From 70-18 sp041691815 (GTDB lineage: Bacteria; Pseudomonadota; Alphaproteobacteria; Acetobacterales; Acetobacteraceae), in assembly GCA_041691815.1 (NCBI GenBank), contig JBEPTZ010000007.1, positions 1 to 64,000 on the forward strand: DNA of 64,000 nucleotides, written 5' to 3'. Under the pieces are notes generated by a model. That model was not told the DNA's origin and ran no database searches. It saw nothing but the letters and a program-made list of their open reading frames with translations. Of this stretch, positions 25,059 through 34,367 are shown piece by piece. The position numbers were made by a program, and so were the translations under genes. The number at the start of each line of letters is the position of its first letter. Within the stretch, counting starts at the first letter, position 1.

Positions 25059-26288
25059 TTACCCCCCGGCCATCTTGCAGGCGTGCTCCGACATCGGCCG
25101 GAACGCATCTTCGGCCGGCGTGGTGGCGACGACGTTGAACACGTCCCAGGGCTGCTTGCTCTCGGCCGGCTTCTTGGCCTGCAGCAGGAACACCGGGGTG
25201 ATGAAGCGGCCATCCGGGCGGATCTGCTGCTTGCCGAAGCAGTCGTCGTCGGTCGGCATCGCCTTCATCGCGGCGATCGCGGCGCGGCCGGATTTGCGGG
25301 CTTCCGCCACGCCGAGCTTGGTGACCGCCTTCAGATAGTGGGTGACGCCGGCGTAGCAGCTGGCGTGCAGGCTGCTCGGGTAGTTGGTCGGCGTCTTCGG
25401 CAGGAAGCGCTTGGTGAAAGCGCGGGTGCGGTCGTTGGCGTCCCAGTAGAAGGTGTTGGAGACCAGCAGGCCCTGCGCCGTCGCCAGGCCCATCGAGTGG
25501 ATTTCGGTGACGAAGCCGAGCAGGGCGGCGATGCGCATGCCGCTGTTGGTCAGGCCGAATTCATGCGCCTGCTTGACCAGGTTCTCCATGTCGCCGCCGG
25601 TGGCGCACAGCCCGAGCACCTTGGCGCCGGAAGCCTGGGCGGACAGCAGGTAGGAGGAGAAATCGGTGGTGCCGGGGAACGGGTAGCGCGCGGCGCCCAT
25701 CACCTTGCCGCCGCCCTTGGTCACCAGATCGGTGATATCGCCTTGCAGCGCGTGGCCGAAGGTGTAGTCGGCCACCACCAGGAACCAGCTGTCGCCGCCC
25801 TGCTTCATCACCGCGTTGCCGGTGGAGTGCGAAAAGCACCAGGTGTCGGGCGCGAAATGCACGGTGTTGGGGCTGCAATACTTGCCGGTGAGGTCGGCCG
25901 AGGCGGCGCCGGTGATCAGTTCCGCCTTGTCCTTCTCGACGGCGATGGTGCGCACCGCCAGCGCGATGGCGGTGTTGTTGAGGTCGGCGACCGCATCGAC
26001 GCCGTCGCGGTCGAACCACTGCCGGGCAACGGCGGAGGCCACATCCGGCTTCTGCTGATGATCGGCGGCGACGATCTCGACCTTGAAGCCGTGCTGGCTG
26101 GGGTTGAAGTCCTCCACCGCCTGATGCGCCGCCAGCACTGTGGTGGGGCCGGAATTATCACGGTACTGGCCCGAGAGGTCGGTGAGCACGCCGATGCGGA
26201 TGACCGGGTCGGCGGCGCGGGCGCGATAGAACGGTGTCGCGGTGGCGAGGGCGGCGCCGGCGAGCAGCTGGCGGCGGGAAATCGGCAT
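25059..26288 (-). CDS. Periplasmic substrate-binding protein, branched-chain amino acid/amide type
   Basis: A 409-residue LivK-like type I binding protein. The start at 26288 (MPISRRQLL) is preferred because AGGA lies eight bases upstream; 26297 is the alternative. A Tat-like signal, SRRQLLAGAALATATPF, ends near AxA (YRARAADP). The mature part begins IRIGVLTDLSGQYRD, as in family members. No permease or ATPase gene adjoins it, so this is an orphan receptor that may serve transporters elsewhere. The ligand is unknown. Confidence 0.87.
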   Translation of the reverse strand: MPISRRQLLAGAALATATPFYRARAADPVIRIGVLTDLSGQYRDNSGPTTVLAAHQAVEDFNPSQHGFKVEIVAADHQQKPDVASAVARQWFDRDGVDAVADLNNTAIALAVRTIAVEKDKAELITGAASADLTGKYCSPNTVHFAPDTWCFSHSTGNAVMKQGGDSWFLVVADYTFGHALQGDITDLVTKGGGKVMGAARYPFPGTTDFSSYLLSAQASGAKVLGLCATGGDMENLVKQAHEFGLTNSGMRIAALLGFVTEIHSMGLATAQGLLVSNTFYWDANDRTRAFTKRFLPKTPTNYPSSLHASCYAGVTHYLKAVTKLGVAEARKSGRAAIAAMKAMPTDDDCFGKQQIRPDGRFITPVFLLQAKKPAESKQPWDVFNVVATTPAEDAFRPMSEHACKMAGG

Positions 26289-26410
26289 GGCGGTCATCCT
26301 GCGGGGGTTACTGCGGAACGCCCGAGAACCGCCCCCGATCGGCCCTGCGCCCCCGTTGCGTGACCAATTGTGTCGGCCGCGTCAAGCCACCCCCGGGCTG
26401 GCTGCCGGGT

Positions 26411-26800
26411 TCAGCGGCGGTCGACCGTGCAGGCGCCGCCGCCGGCGCAGGCGAGGTAGAGGAAGACGAAGCAGAACAGGATCGCCGCCTCGCCGCCGTT
26501 CAGGATCGGGTAGAAGCCGCGCGGCGCATGGGCGATGAAATAGGCGGCCGCCGTCTCACCGGAGAGGATGAAGGCGACCAGCCGGGTGCGGAAGCCAACC
26601 AGCAGCAGCAGACCGCCGACGGTCTCGACGATCGAGGCCAGCCCCATCAGCGAGAGGAGATGCAAGCCCTTCGGCATGGCGCCAGGAAAGCCGATCAGCT
26701 TGCTCAGCCCGTGCTCCAGCATGAGCAGTGCGGCGACGATACGCAACAGGGCCAGCGCGTACGGCGCCAGCCCGTTCAGTCGGGCCTCGATTCGAGCCAC
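26411..26800 (-). CDS. DoxX family membrane protein
   Basis: A 129-residue protein with four hydrophobic helices. DoxX features include the N-terminal ALALLRIVAALLMLEHGLSK, the central LMGLASIVETVGGLLLLVGF, and AYFIAHAPRGFYPILNGGEA. Family members join oxidoreductase or thiol-redox membrane complexes, but the role here is unknown. It begins three bases after the moaA stop, so it is probably co-transcribed with moaA. Confidence 0.83.
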   Translation of the reverse strand: MARIEARLNGLAPYALALLRIVAALLMLEHGLSKLIGFPGAMPKGLHLLSLMGLASIVETVGGLLLLVGFRTRLVAFILSGETAAAYFIAHAPRGFYPILNGGEAAILFCFVFLYLACAGGGACTVDRR

Positions 26801-26803
26801 GGT

Positions 26804-27790
26804 TCAGCCTCCGGTAACACTCATGTGGCGGCCGACGGCGGGCTTGCCGTGGCGGCGGTCGATGACGAAATCATGGCCCTTCGGCTTGCGGGCGATAGCG
26901 GCGTGGATCGCCTCGTCGATATCATCCTCGCTGGCGCCGGCGCGCAGCAGGGTGCGGAAATCGGCGGAATCGTCCTGGCCGAGGCACATATACAGCGTGC
27001 CGGTGCAGGTCAACCGCACCCGGTTGCAGCTTTCGCAGAAGTTGTGCGTCATCGGCGTGATGAAGCCGATCCGCCGGCCGGTTTCGGCGACGTTGTAGTA
27101 GCGGGCCGGGCCACCGGTGGCGTAGTCGGTATCTTCCAGGGTCCAGGTTTTGCGCAGGCGCGAGCGGACCATCGACAGCGGCAGGTACTGGTCGGTGCGG
27201 TCGGCGTCGATCTCGCCCATCGGCATGGTCTCGATCAGGCAGAGGTCGAAGCCGTGCTCGCCGCACCAGGTCAGCATGCGGTCGTATTCGTCCTCGTTGA
27301 AGCCCTTCAGCGCCACGGCGTTGATCTTGATCGCGAGGCCCGCGGCGCGGGCGGCGAAAATGCCATCCAGCGTCTTGTCGATCTTGCCCCAGCGGGTGAT
27401 CGCGGTGAACTTGCCGGGGTCGAGCGTGTCGAGGCTGACATTGATCCGCTTGACGCCGGCGGCGGCCAGCGCCTCGGCATGCTTGGCCAATTGGGTGCCG
27501 TTGGTGGTGACCGTCAGTTCGTTGAGGCCGTGGCCGAGCCGGGCGCCCAGGCCGGCAACCAGTTTCATCACGTCGCGGCGGACCAGCGGCTCACCGCCAG
27601 TGATGCGGATCTTGTTGGTGCCGAGGCGGATGAAGGCGGCGCAGAGCCGCTCCAACTCCTCCAGCGAGAGGATTTGCGCCTTCGGCAGGAAGGTCATGTC
27701 CTCGGCCATGCAGTAGGCACAGCGGAGGTCGCAGCGGTCGGTGACCGAAACGCGCAAATAAGTGATCGTGCGGCCGAACGGATCAATCAT
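26804..27790 (-). CDS. moaA: GTP 3',8-cyclase (molybdenum cofactor synthesis)
   Basis: Radical-SAM enzyme that starts molybdopterin synthesis from GTP. It has 328 residues. The SAM cluster is C20-x3-C24-x2-C27 (TDRCDLRCAYCMAE). The second cluster cysteines lie in NFCESCNRVRLTCTGTLYMC. The C-terminus ends in the catalytic double glycine (VTGG). The molybdoenzyme soeA in this window needs this cofactor. No other moa gene is next to it, and I saw no molybdenum-cofactor riboswitch upstream. Confidence 0.94.
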   Translation of the reverse strand: MIDPFGRTITYLRVSVTDRCDLRCAYCMAEDMTFLPKAQILSLEELERLCAAFIRLGTNKIRITGGEPLVRRDVMKLVAGLGARLGHGLNELTVTTNGTQLAKHAEALAAAGVKRINVSLDTLDPGKFTAITRWGKIDKTLDGIFAARAAGLAIKINAVALKGFNEDEYDRMLTWCGEHGFDLCLIETMPMGEIDADRTDQYLPLSMVRSRLRKTWTLEDTDYATGGPARYYNVAETGRRIGFITPMTHNFCESCNRVRLTCTGTLYMCLGQDDSADFRTLLRAGASEDDIDEAIHAAIARKPKGHDFVIDRRHGKPAVGRHMSVTGG

Positions 27791-27872
27791 CTCGAGGTTG
27801 TACTCCAGCGTATATAACGCAATCTCGTGCCTCCGGGTGATCCGCGCAAGGGTGCCACCCGTATACCAGCCG

Positions 27873-28043
27873 TCAGCCGTCGATCGGTTCGAGGATCGCC
27901 ACCTCGGTATTTACGAGAATTTTGCCCGCATGTTCGAAGTTTACCGTCACCCGGTGGCCAATCACCGACTGCACCTGCCCGTCTCCCCAGTCGGGCTGGT
28001 TCGGCAACCGCACCCACATCCCCGGCTCAAGCATCTGCGCCAT
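27873..28043 (-). CDS. DUF3553 family small protein
   Basis: A 56-residue protein beginning MAQMLEPGMWVRLPNQPDWG and ending NTEVAILEPIDG. The conserved W-G-x-G-Q-V-Q-S block (DWGDGQVQSVIGHRVTVNF) and the following EHAGK motif identify DUF3553, a small beta-barrel-like family found in alphaproteobacteria. Function is unknown; the fold resembles nucleic-acid-binding Tudor/CarD-like modules. It lies 82 bases upstream of moaA on the same strand and could be co-transcribed. Confidence 0.82.
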   Translation of the reverse strand: MAQMLEPGMWVRLPNQPDWGDGQVQSVIGHRVTVNFEHAGKILVNTEVAILEPIDG

Positions 28044-28243
28044 TGCGGCCCTATTCCAGGCGAAACCGGCGTAATTCGTTGCAGAAGACGTCCAGATAGC
28101 CCGACCGATCCTGCTTTACAGCCCGATTCTTCTCGCCATAAAATTCTCGTTAATTTTACGTTCCACTGTCGCGCGCCACGGTCGCCCGACAGAGTCGCCG
28201 CACCGCGTGCCGACGGCCCTATGTCTACGCCCGCATTTCTAGG

Positions 28244-28891
28244 ATGAAAACCCCCATGCACCTTGCGGAATTACTCGCCACCCGGATCTGCCACGACCTC
28301 AGCGGTCCGCTGAACACCCTGATGGCGGCGCTGGAGATGGCCAACGAGGACCCTGACGGCGCCGCCGAGGTGCTGCCGGTGGCCGGCGATGCCTCGGTGG
28401 TGCTGGGGCAGCGGCTGCGACTGCTGCGGGTTGCCTGGGGCGGCGGCGGCGGGCCGATGACGATCGACGAGATCGCCGCCCTGGCCGCCGGGCTGCCGGG
28501 GCGCAACCTGCGGCTGGATTTCGGCGAACTGCATGCCGAGCGGCAGTTCTCGGCGCCGGCTGCCCGGCTGGTGCTGAACGCGCTGATGCTGGCGGCCGAG
28601 GCGTTGCCCGGCGGCGGCGCGATCCAGCTTTCCGGCGACAGCCAGCGCCAGGTGATGCTGCAGCTCAGCGGCAACAGCGCCGGCTGGCCGCCCGGCTTCA
28701 TCGGCTTCCTCGCCGACCCGCAGGCCGCCGAACGGGCGCTGGAGCAGGCCGGCGGCGCCACCGCCCGCACCCTGCAGGGCCCGCTGCTGGCCTTGCTGGC
28801 GCAAAACCTCGGCCTGCGCATCTCGGTCCTGCTGGGCGCCGGGGTGGAAGCGGCGCCGCCGCTGCTGCTGGATCTGCAACCAGTCGGCTGA
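28244..28891 (+). CDS. ChpT-like histidine phosphotransferase
   Basis: A 215-residue protein of the HPTransfase/DUF2328 group that includes Caulobacter ChpT. The dimerisation helix holds LAELLATRICHDLSGPLN with H17 as the phospho-acceptor. The C-terminal half has the HATPase-like fold length but lacks ATP-binding motifs, as in ChpT. In Caulobacter ChpT passes phosphate from CckA to CtrA and CpdR. Here it heads a chemotaxis-type operon, so its partners may be the receiver of the hybrid CheA and the CheY. A start at 28256 is also possible. Confidence 0.75.
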   Translation: MKTPMHLAELLATRICHDLSGPLNTLMAALEMANEDPDGAAEVLPVAGDASVVLGQRLRLLRVAWGGGGGPMTIDEIAALAAGLPGRNLRLDFGELHAERQFSAPAARLVLNALMLAAEALPGGGAIQLSGDSQRQVMLQLSGNSAGWPPGFIGFLADPQAAERALEQAGGATARTLQGPLLALLAQNLGLRISVLLGAGVEAAPPLLLDLQPVG

Positions 28892-28989
28892 ATCGCCGGC
28901 ACCTTTACCGTTTGTTTGCCCGCCCACCGCACCATGCCTCCCCGGCCCCGCGCATCTCGCGGTGGTGACGCCGGAGCACGGAGCGCGCG

Positions 28990-31542
28990 ATGGACGACCT
29001 GCTGGCGGATTTCCTCACCGAAACCGATGAAAGCCTGGCCGAACTGGATGTCGCCCTGGTGAAACTGGAGCGCAGCCCCGGCGACGAGGCGACGCTGGCG
29101 CTGATCTTCCGCATGGTCCACACCATCAAGGGCACCTGCGGCTTTCTCGGCCTGCCGCGGCTGGAGCGCGTGGCGCATGCCGCCGAGAGCGTGCTCGGCC
29201 GGGTGCGCGACCGCAAGCTGACCGTCACCGCGGAGATCGTCACCCAGGTGCTGGAGGCGCTCGATCGGATCAAGGCGATCCTGGCCGGGCTGCGCGCCGA
29301 TGGCGCCGAGCCGGCCGGCGACGACGCGGGATTGATCGACGCGCTGGACGCCATCGCCGAGCGCCGCGCCCGCCGTGCGCCGCCGGCGGATGCGCCACCA
29401 GCCGAGCCGGCGGCGGTGGAGCCCGCCGCCACGGCTGAGGCAGCCGCCGGGAGCCAGACCATCCGCGTCGGCGTCGACGTGCTGGAAGACCTGATGACGC
29501 TGGTCAGCGAACTGGTGCTGACCCGCAACCAGCTGCTGCAACTGGCCCGGACCGAGGGCAACCCGGCCTTCACGGTGCCGCTGCAACGCCTGTCGCACAT
29601 CACCTCCGATTTGCAGGAAGGGGTGGTGAAGACGCGGATGCAACCGATCGGCAATGCCTGGAACAAGCTGCCGCGGCTGGTGCGCGACCTGGCCCGCGAT
29701 CTCGGCAAGCGGATCGAACTCGCCATGCTGGGGGCCGAGACCGAACTCGACCGCCAGGTGCTGGAACTGATCAAGGATCCGCTGACCCATATGGTGCGCA
29801 ACTGCGCCGACCACGGGCTGGAGACGACCGAGGCGCGCCGTGCCGCCGGCAAGCCGGAAGCCGGGCGGATCACGCTGAACGCCTATCACCAGGGCGGCCA
29901 TATCCTGATCGAGATCGCCGATGACGGCGCCGGGCTGCCGACCGCGAAAATCCGCGCCAAGGCGATCAGCCTCGGCTTCGCCACCGAGGGCGAACTGGCG
30001 GCGATGACCGAGGCGCAGATCCAGCGGTTCATCCTGCGGCCCGGCTTCTCCACCGCCGCCGCGGTGACCGCCGTCTCCGGCCGTGGCGTCGGGATGGACG
30101 TGGTGAAATCCAATATCGAGCGGATCGGCGGCACCATCGAGCTGAAGAGCGTCGCCGGCCAGGGCACCACGGTGACGGTGAAAATCCCACTGACCCTGGC
30201 GATCGTCTCGGCGCTGATCGTAGAGGCCGGCGGCGAGCGCTTCGCGATCCCGCAGATCAGCGTGGTGGAACTGGTGCGGGCCCGTACCGCAGCGTCCGGG
30301 AATGCCGGCGAATCCAGCGTGATCGAGCGGATCAACGACACCCCGGTGCTGCGGCTGCGCGACCGGCTGCTGCCGCTGGTCAGCCTGACCGGGCTGCTGC
30401 GGCTGGAGGATGCCGCCGAGGCGCAGCCGGGTGACGCCGCCTATATCGTCGTCACCCAGGTTGGGGCCACCACGCTCGGCATCATCGTCGACCGGGTGTT
30501 CGACACCGAGGAGATCGTGGTCAAGCCGGTGGCGCCGATCCTGCGGCACATCACCATGTTCAGCGGCAACACCATCCTCGGCGACGGCTCGGTGATCATG
30601 ATCCTCGACCCCAACGGCATCGCGCGGGCCACCGGGGTGGGGGTCGGCGGCGGCGACCCGCGCGCCGCCCGGCGTGAGGCGCCGCTTGCCGGCCCGGTGT
30701 TACGCGAGGCCGACAGCCGCAGCGCGATGCTGCTGTTCCGTGCCGGCGGCGGGGCGCCACTGGCGGTGCCGCTGGCGCTGGTGGCGCGGCTGGAGGACAT
30801 TCCCCGCGCGCGCATCGAAACCTCGGCCGGCCGCCCGGTCACCCAGTATCGCGGCCAGTTGATGCCGCTGGTGCCGCTGTCGGGCGCGCTGGATGCCGAT
30901 CGCGCGCGGTTCGCGGTGCTGGTGTTCAGCGACGATACCGAAGGCGGGCCGGGCCGCTCGATGGGGCTGGTGGTGGACGAGATCGTCGATGTGGTCGAGG
31001 ACCGGCTGCACATGCAGCTGGGCGGTGCGCGGCCCGGGCTGCTTGGCACCGCGATCATCAATGGCGCCGCCACCGACGTGATCGACATCGGCCATTACCT
31101 GACGCTGGCGTTCGGCGACTGGTTCCAGGCCGCCGGGCCGGTGGCGGTGGCGGCGGATGTGCTGGTGGTCGACGATAGCGGCTTCTTCCGCCAGATGCTG
31201 GCGCCGGCGATCGAGGCGGCCGGCTACCGGGTGACCGCGGTTGCCAGCGCCGCCGAGGCACTGGCGCGGCGCGATGCCGGGGAGATGTTCGCGGCGATCG
31301 TCTCGGATGTCGCCATGCCGGGGATCGACGGCATCGAGATGGTGCGCCGCATCCGCGCCGGCGGCCCCTGGGTGGCGCTGCCGGTGATCGCACTGACCGG
31401 CCAGGCCGAACCCGCCGATATCGCTCGCGGGCGGGCCGCCGGCTTCACCGATTACGTCGCCAAGTCGGAGCGCGACGCGCTGCTGGCCAGCCTGCGGCAA
31501 TGCCTGGGCCAGGGTGCGCGGCACCTCGGCCTGGCCGCCTGA
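28990..31542 (+). CDS. cheA: Hybrid chemotaxis histidine kinase CheA with receiver
   Basis: An 850-residue cytoplasmic kinase. An Hpt domain (1-105, phospho-histidine H44 in RMVHTIKGTCGF) is followed by a short proline/alanine linker with no CheY-binding P2 domain. Then come the dimerisation helices (about 157-220), the ATPase (N-box HMVRNCADHG near 267, DDGAGLP near 311, GRGVGMD near 365), a first CheW-like domain (400-550), a second CheW-like domain (575-710), and a C-terminal receiver (720-845, D773 in VSDVAMPGIDG). Two coupling domains plus a receiver are unusual for flagellar CheA and resemble alternative chemosensory systems. Confidence 0.93.
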   Translation: MDDLLADFLTETDESLAELDVALVKLERSPGDEATLALIFRMVHTIKGTCGFLGLPRLERVAHAAESVLGRVRDRKLTVTAEIVTQVLEALDRIKAILAGLRADGAEPAGDDAGLIDALDAIAERRARRAPPADAPPAEPAAVEPAATAEAAAGSQTIRVGVDVLEDLMTLVSELVLTRNQLLQLARTEGNPAFTVPLQRLSHITSDLQEGVVKTRMQPIGNAWNKLPRLVRDLARDLGKRIELAMLGAETELDRQVLELIKDPLTHMVRNCADHGLETTEARRAAGKPEAGRITLNAYHQGGHILIEIADDGAGLPTAKIRAKAISLGFATEGELAAMTEAQIQRFILRPGFSTAAAVTAVSGRGVGMDVVKSNIERIGGTIELKSVAGQGTTVTVKIPLTLAIVSALIVEAGGERFAIPQISVVELVRARTAASGNAGESSVIERINDTPVLRLRDRLLPLVSLTGLLRLEDAAEAQPGDAAYIVVTQVGATTLGIIVDRVFDTEEIVVKPVAPILRHITMFSGNTILGDGSVIMILDPNGIARATGVGVGGGDPRAARREAPLAGPVLREADSRSAMLLFRAGGGAPLAVPLALVARLEDIPRARIETSAGRPVTQYRGQLMPLVPLSGALDADRARFAVLVFSDDTEGGPGRSMGLVVDEIVDVVEDRLHMQLGGARPGLLGTAIINGAATDVIDIGHYLTLAFGDWFQAAGPVAVAADVLVVDDSGFFRQMLAPAIEAAGYRVTAVASAAEALARRDAGEMFAAIVSDVAMPGIDGIEMVRRIRAGGPWVALPVIALTGQAEPADIARGRAAGFTDYVAKSERDALLASLRQCLGQGARHLGLAA

Positions 31543-31552
31543 GGAGGATGCG

Positions 31553-32044
31553 ATGAGAGACACGCTGGAACGGCCCCAGGGCACCTCCGAACGCGCCGCC
31601 GAGACTGGCGGGGAGGCGCATACCTTCGTCACCCTCACGCTGGCCGACCAGCTTTGCGGGGTGCCGGTGCTGGCGGTGCGCGACATCCTCGCCGAGCAGA
31701 CGATCACCCGTATTCCACTGGCGCCGCCGGAGATCGCCGGCAGCCTCAACCTGCGTGGCCGCATCGTCACCGCGATCGACCTGCGCCGGCGGCTGAACCT
31801 GCCACCCGCACCCGCCGGGCTGGCGCGGATGTCGGTGGTGGCCGAGCAGGGTGGCGAGCTCTACGCGCTGCTGGTCGATCAGGTCAGCGAGGTGCTGCGC
31901 CTGCCGGCCGCCGCCTGCGAGGCCAACCCGCCGACCCTGGCGCCGGACTGGGCGGCCTACAGCGCCGCCATCTATCGGCTGCAGGGGCGGCTGCTGGTGG
32001 TGCTGGATGTGGCGCAACTGCTGGCGCTGGCGCCAGTGGCATGA
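31553..32044 (+). CDS. cheW: CheW coupling protein
   Basis: A 163-residue CheW domain that links chemoreceptors to CheA. Visible features are FVTLTLADQLCGVPVLAVRD, the PEIAGSLNLRGRIVTAIDLR signature and LLVDQVSEVLRL. The start at 31553 follows GAGGAGG closely. Its stop overlaps the next start (ATGA). No chemoreceptor is encoded in the window. Confidence 0.92.
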   Translation: MRDTLERPQGTSERAAETGGEAHTFVTLTLADQLCGVPVLAVRDILAEQTITRIPLAPPEIAGSLNLRGRIVTAIDLRRRLNLPPAPAGLARMSVVAEQGGELYALLVDQVSEVLRLPAAACEANPPTLAPDWAAYSAAIYRLQGRLLVVLDVAQLLALAPVA

Positions 32045-32433
32045 GCGCCGCACCGCTTTGCCTAGTGGTGCCAGTCTGCCTGGTCGTCGATGACAGCCGG
32101 GTGGTGCGCAAGGTGGCGCGGCGCATCCTGGAAGGGCATGGCTTCGCGGTGCAGGAGGCGGAAGATGGCAGCCTGGCGCTGGCCGCCTGCCGGGCGCGGC
32201 TGCCGGATTGCGTGCTGCTGGACTGGAACATGCCGGTGATGAACGGCCTCGAGTTCCTGCGCGCGCTGCGAGCCGAATTCGGGCCGGACAAGCCGCCGGT
32301 GCTGTTCTGCACCACCGAGAACGAGTTGCATTTCATCGAGCAGGCCATCACCGCCGGCGCCCAGGAATTCATCATGAAGCCGTTTGACGAGGACATCCTG
32401 GTGGGCAAGTTCGCCCAGGTCGGGCTGCTGTGA
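32041..32433 (+). CDS. cheY: CheY-like response regulator
   Basis: A 130-residue stand-alone receiver: CLVVDDSRVVRKVARRIL, then VLLDWNMPVMNGLEFL with the phospho-acceptor aspartate, then FIMKPFDEDIL with the conserved lysine. It should be the main phosphate target of the adjacent CheA. It overlaps cheW by four bases and cheB by one to four bases. Its output (motor or other effector) is not defined by neighbours. Confidence 0.9.
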   Translation: MSAAPLCLVVPVCLVVDDSRVVRKVARRILEGHGFAVQEAEDGSLALAACRARLPDCVLLDWNMPVMNGLEFLRALRAEFGPDKPPVLFCTTENELHFIEQAITAGAQEFIMKPFDEDILVGKFAQVGLL

Positions 32434-33521
32434 TGGGACCGGCGCGGGTGATGCTGTGCGACGACAGCGCGGTGATCCGTGGCGCGCTGACCCGCATGCT
32501 GGAGGCCGACCCCGGGGTGCGGGTGGTCGCCCGCGCCGCCAACGGGCAGGCGGCGCTGGACGAGCTGGCGCGGCTGGCGCGATCCGGCCAGGCGGTGGAT
32601 GTGCTGGTGCTGGATATCGAAATGCCAGTGATGGACGGCATCACCGCCCTGCCGCTGCTGCTGCGCGCCGATCCCGGCCTGCGGGTGGTGATGGCCAGCA
32701 CGCTGACCACGCGCGGCGCAGAGATCGCCATGCAGGCGCTGCGGCTGGGGGCGTCCGATTATCTGCCGAAACCCTCCACCCAGGCGATCGGCGACGACAG
32801 TTTTCGCCGCGAATTGCTGGCCAAGGTGCTCGGATTGGCCCGGTTGCGGCGCGGCCCCGTCGCCCTGCTGCCGACCTCCGTCCGCCCCGCCGCGCTGGTC
32901 TGCCGCGGTGGCATGCGGCAACCGGCGCGGCTGCTGGCGATCGGCAGTTCCACCGGCGGACCGCAGGCGCTGTCCGCGTTGGTGAAGGCGCTCGGCCCGG
33001 CGCTCGGCGTGCCGGTGGTGCTGACCCAGCACATGCCGGCAACCTTCACCGCATTGCTGGCCGACCATCTCGCCCGCCTCGGCGCGATGCCATGCGCCGA
33101 GGCCGGCGATGGCGAGGTGCTGGCGGCCGGGCGGATTTATCTGGCGCCGGGCGATCACCACCTGCTGATCGAGGGCGGCGCCACCGCGCTGCGTGCACGC
33201 ATCACCCGCGACCCGCCGGAAAACTACTGCCGCCCGGCGGTCGACCCGATGCTGCGCAGCGCCGCTATTGCCTGCGCCGGGCGGGTGCTGGTGGTGATGC
33301 TGACCGGCATGGGCCATGACGGCCTGGCCGGCACCCAGGCGGTGGTGGATGCCGGCGGTGCGGCGATCGCCCAGGACGAGGCGACCAGCGTGGTCTGGGG
33401 GATGCCAGGTGCCATTGCCAAGGCCGGGCTATGCCAGCATGTGCTGCCATTGCCGGCCATCGGCCCGAAGGTGCTGTCGCTGCTCGCCGGGGCGCACAGC
33501 CCGGCGCGGGCGATGGCATGA
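32430..33521 (+). CDS. cheB: Chemoreceptor glutamate methylesterase CheB
   Basis: A 363-residue protein with an N-terminal receiver (VMLCDDSAVIRGALTRML, VLVLDIEMPVMDG) and a C-terminal methylesterase. The catalytic serine is in IGSSTGGPQAL, the histidine in TQHMPATF, and the aspartate in MLTGMGHDG. It removes receptor methyl groups and provides adaptation. Translation may begin at GTG 32430 or ATG 32433, both overlapping the cheY stop. It is coupled to cheR by ATGA. Confidence 0.93.
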   Translation: MMGPARVMLCDDSAVIRGALTRMLEADPGVRVVARAANGQAALDELARLARSGQAVDVLVLDIEMPVMDGITALPLLLRADPGLRVVMASTLTTRGAEIAMQALRLGASDYLPKPSTQAIGDDSFRRELLAKVLGLARLRRGPVALLPTSVRPAALVCRGGMRQPARLLAIGSSTGGPQALSALVKALGPALGVPVVLTQHMPATFTALLADHLARLGAMPCAEAGDGEVLAAGRIYLAPGDHHLLIEGGATALRARITRDPPENYCRPAVDPMLRSAAIACAGRVLVVMLTGMGHDGLAGTQAVVDAGGAAIAQDEATSVVWGMPGAIAKAGLCQHVLPLPAIGPKVLSLLAGAHSPARAMA

Positions 33522-34354
33522 CGCCGCAGAATTTCGCCGCCCTTGCCGCCCTGCTGCATGCCGGCTCCGGCCTGGTGGTGGGGCCGGACAAGCTGTATCT
33601 GCTGGAAACCCGGCTGGCGCCGATCCTGCGGCAGCACGGGCTGCGCGATCTCGACGCGCTGGTGGAGCGCCTGCGCGGGCCGTTCACCGGCCGAATGGCG
33701 CTCGAATCCGCGGTCATCGAGGCGTTGACCACCAACGAAAGCTCGTTTTTCCGCGACGACAAGCCGTTCGCGCATGTCCGCGGCACTGCACTGCCCCGGC
33801 TGCACGCCAGCCGGCCCGCCGGTGCGCGGCTGCGCATCTGGTCGGCCGCCGCCAGTTCCGGGCAGGAGGCCTATTCGCTGGCGATGCTGCTGGCAGAGTG
33901 CCGCGCGACGCTGGCCGGCCGCAGCGTCGAGATTCTCGGCACCGACCTGTCGCGCGAGCACCTGGCCCGCGCCCGGGCCGGGCTGTACACCCAGTTCGAG
34001 GTGCAGCGCGGGCTGCCGATGCAGTATCTGGTCAGGTATTTCGCCAAGGAGGGCGCCAACTGGCGGATCGCCGAGGCCATCCGCGCGATGGCCAGCTTCC
34101 GCGAGTGGAACCTGCTGGCCGATCCGCGCCCGCTCGGGGTGTTCGACCTGGTGTTCTGCCGCAATGTGCTGATCTATTTCGACCAGCCGACCAAGAAGCG
34201 GGTGCTGGATGGCATCGCGCGGCAGATGGCGCCGGATGGGCTGCTCTATCTCGGCGGCGCCGAGACGGTGATCGGACTGACCACCAGTTTCGCCGCGGTG
34301 CCCGGGGGGCGAGGCGTGTATGAACTGGCGCGGGCGCCGGCGATGGCGAAATGA
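33518..34354 (+). CDS. cheR: Chemoreceptor methyltransferase CheR
   Basis: A 278-residue SAM-dependent methyltransferase that methylates receptor glutamates. Family blocks are TTNESSFFRD, IWSAAASSGQEAYSLAML (SAM motif), ILGTDLSREHLARAR and FCRNVLIYFD. The start overlaps the cheB stop by four bases. It ends the operon; soeC converges from the right 13 bases away. Confidence 0.93.
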   Translation: MTPQNFAALAALLHAGSGLVVGPDKLYLLETRLAPILRQHGLRDLDALVERLRGPFTGRMALESAVIEALTTNESSFFRDDKPFAHVRGTALPRLHASRPAGARLRIWSAAASSGQEAYSLAMLLAECRATLAGRSVEILGTDLSREHLARARAGLYTQFEVQRGLPMQYLVRYFAKEGANWRIAEAIRAMASFREWNLLADPRPLGVFDLVFCRNVLIYFDQPTKKRVLDGIARQMAPDGLLYLGGAETVIGLTTSFAAVPGGRGVYELARAPAMAK

Positions 34355-34367
34355 TGCCGCGGCGGTG

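Noticed and set aside
27780..27872. Molybdenum-cofactor riboswitch upstream of moaA
   Set aside because: The leader is only 82 bases up to the DUF3553 stop and I could not draw the required multi-stem structure.
28225..30549. A 774-codon open frame antisense to the chpT-like and cheA genes
   Set aside because: It mirrors the third-position GC bias of cheA, has low-complexity Arg/Gln/Ala-rich composition and no domain features, whereas the plus strand encodes a complete CheA.
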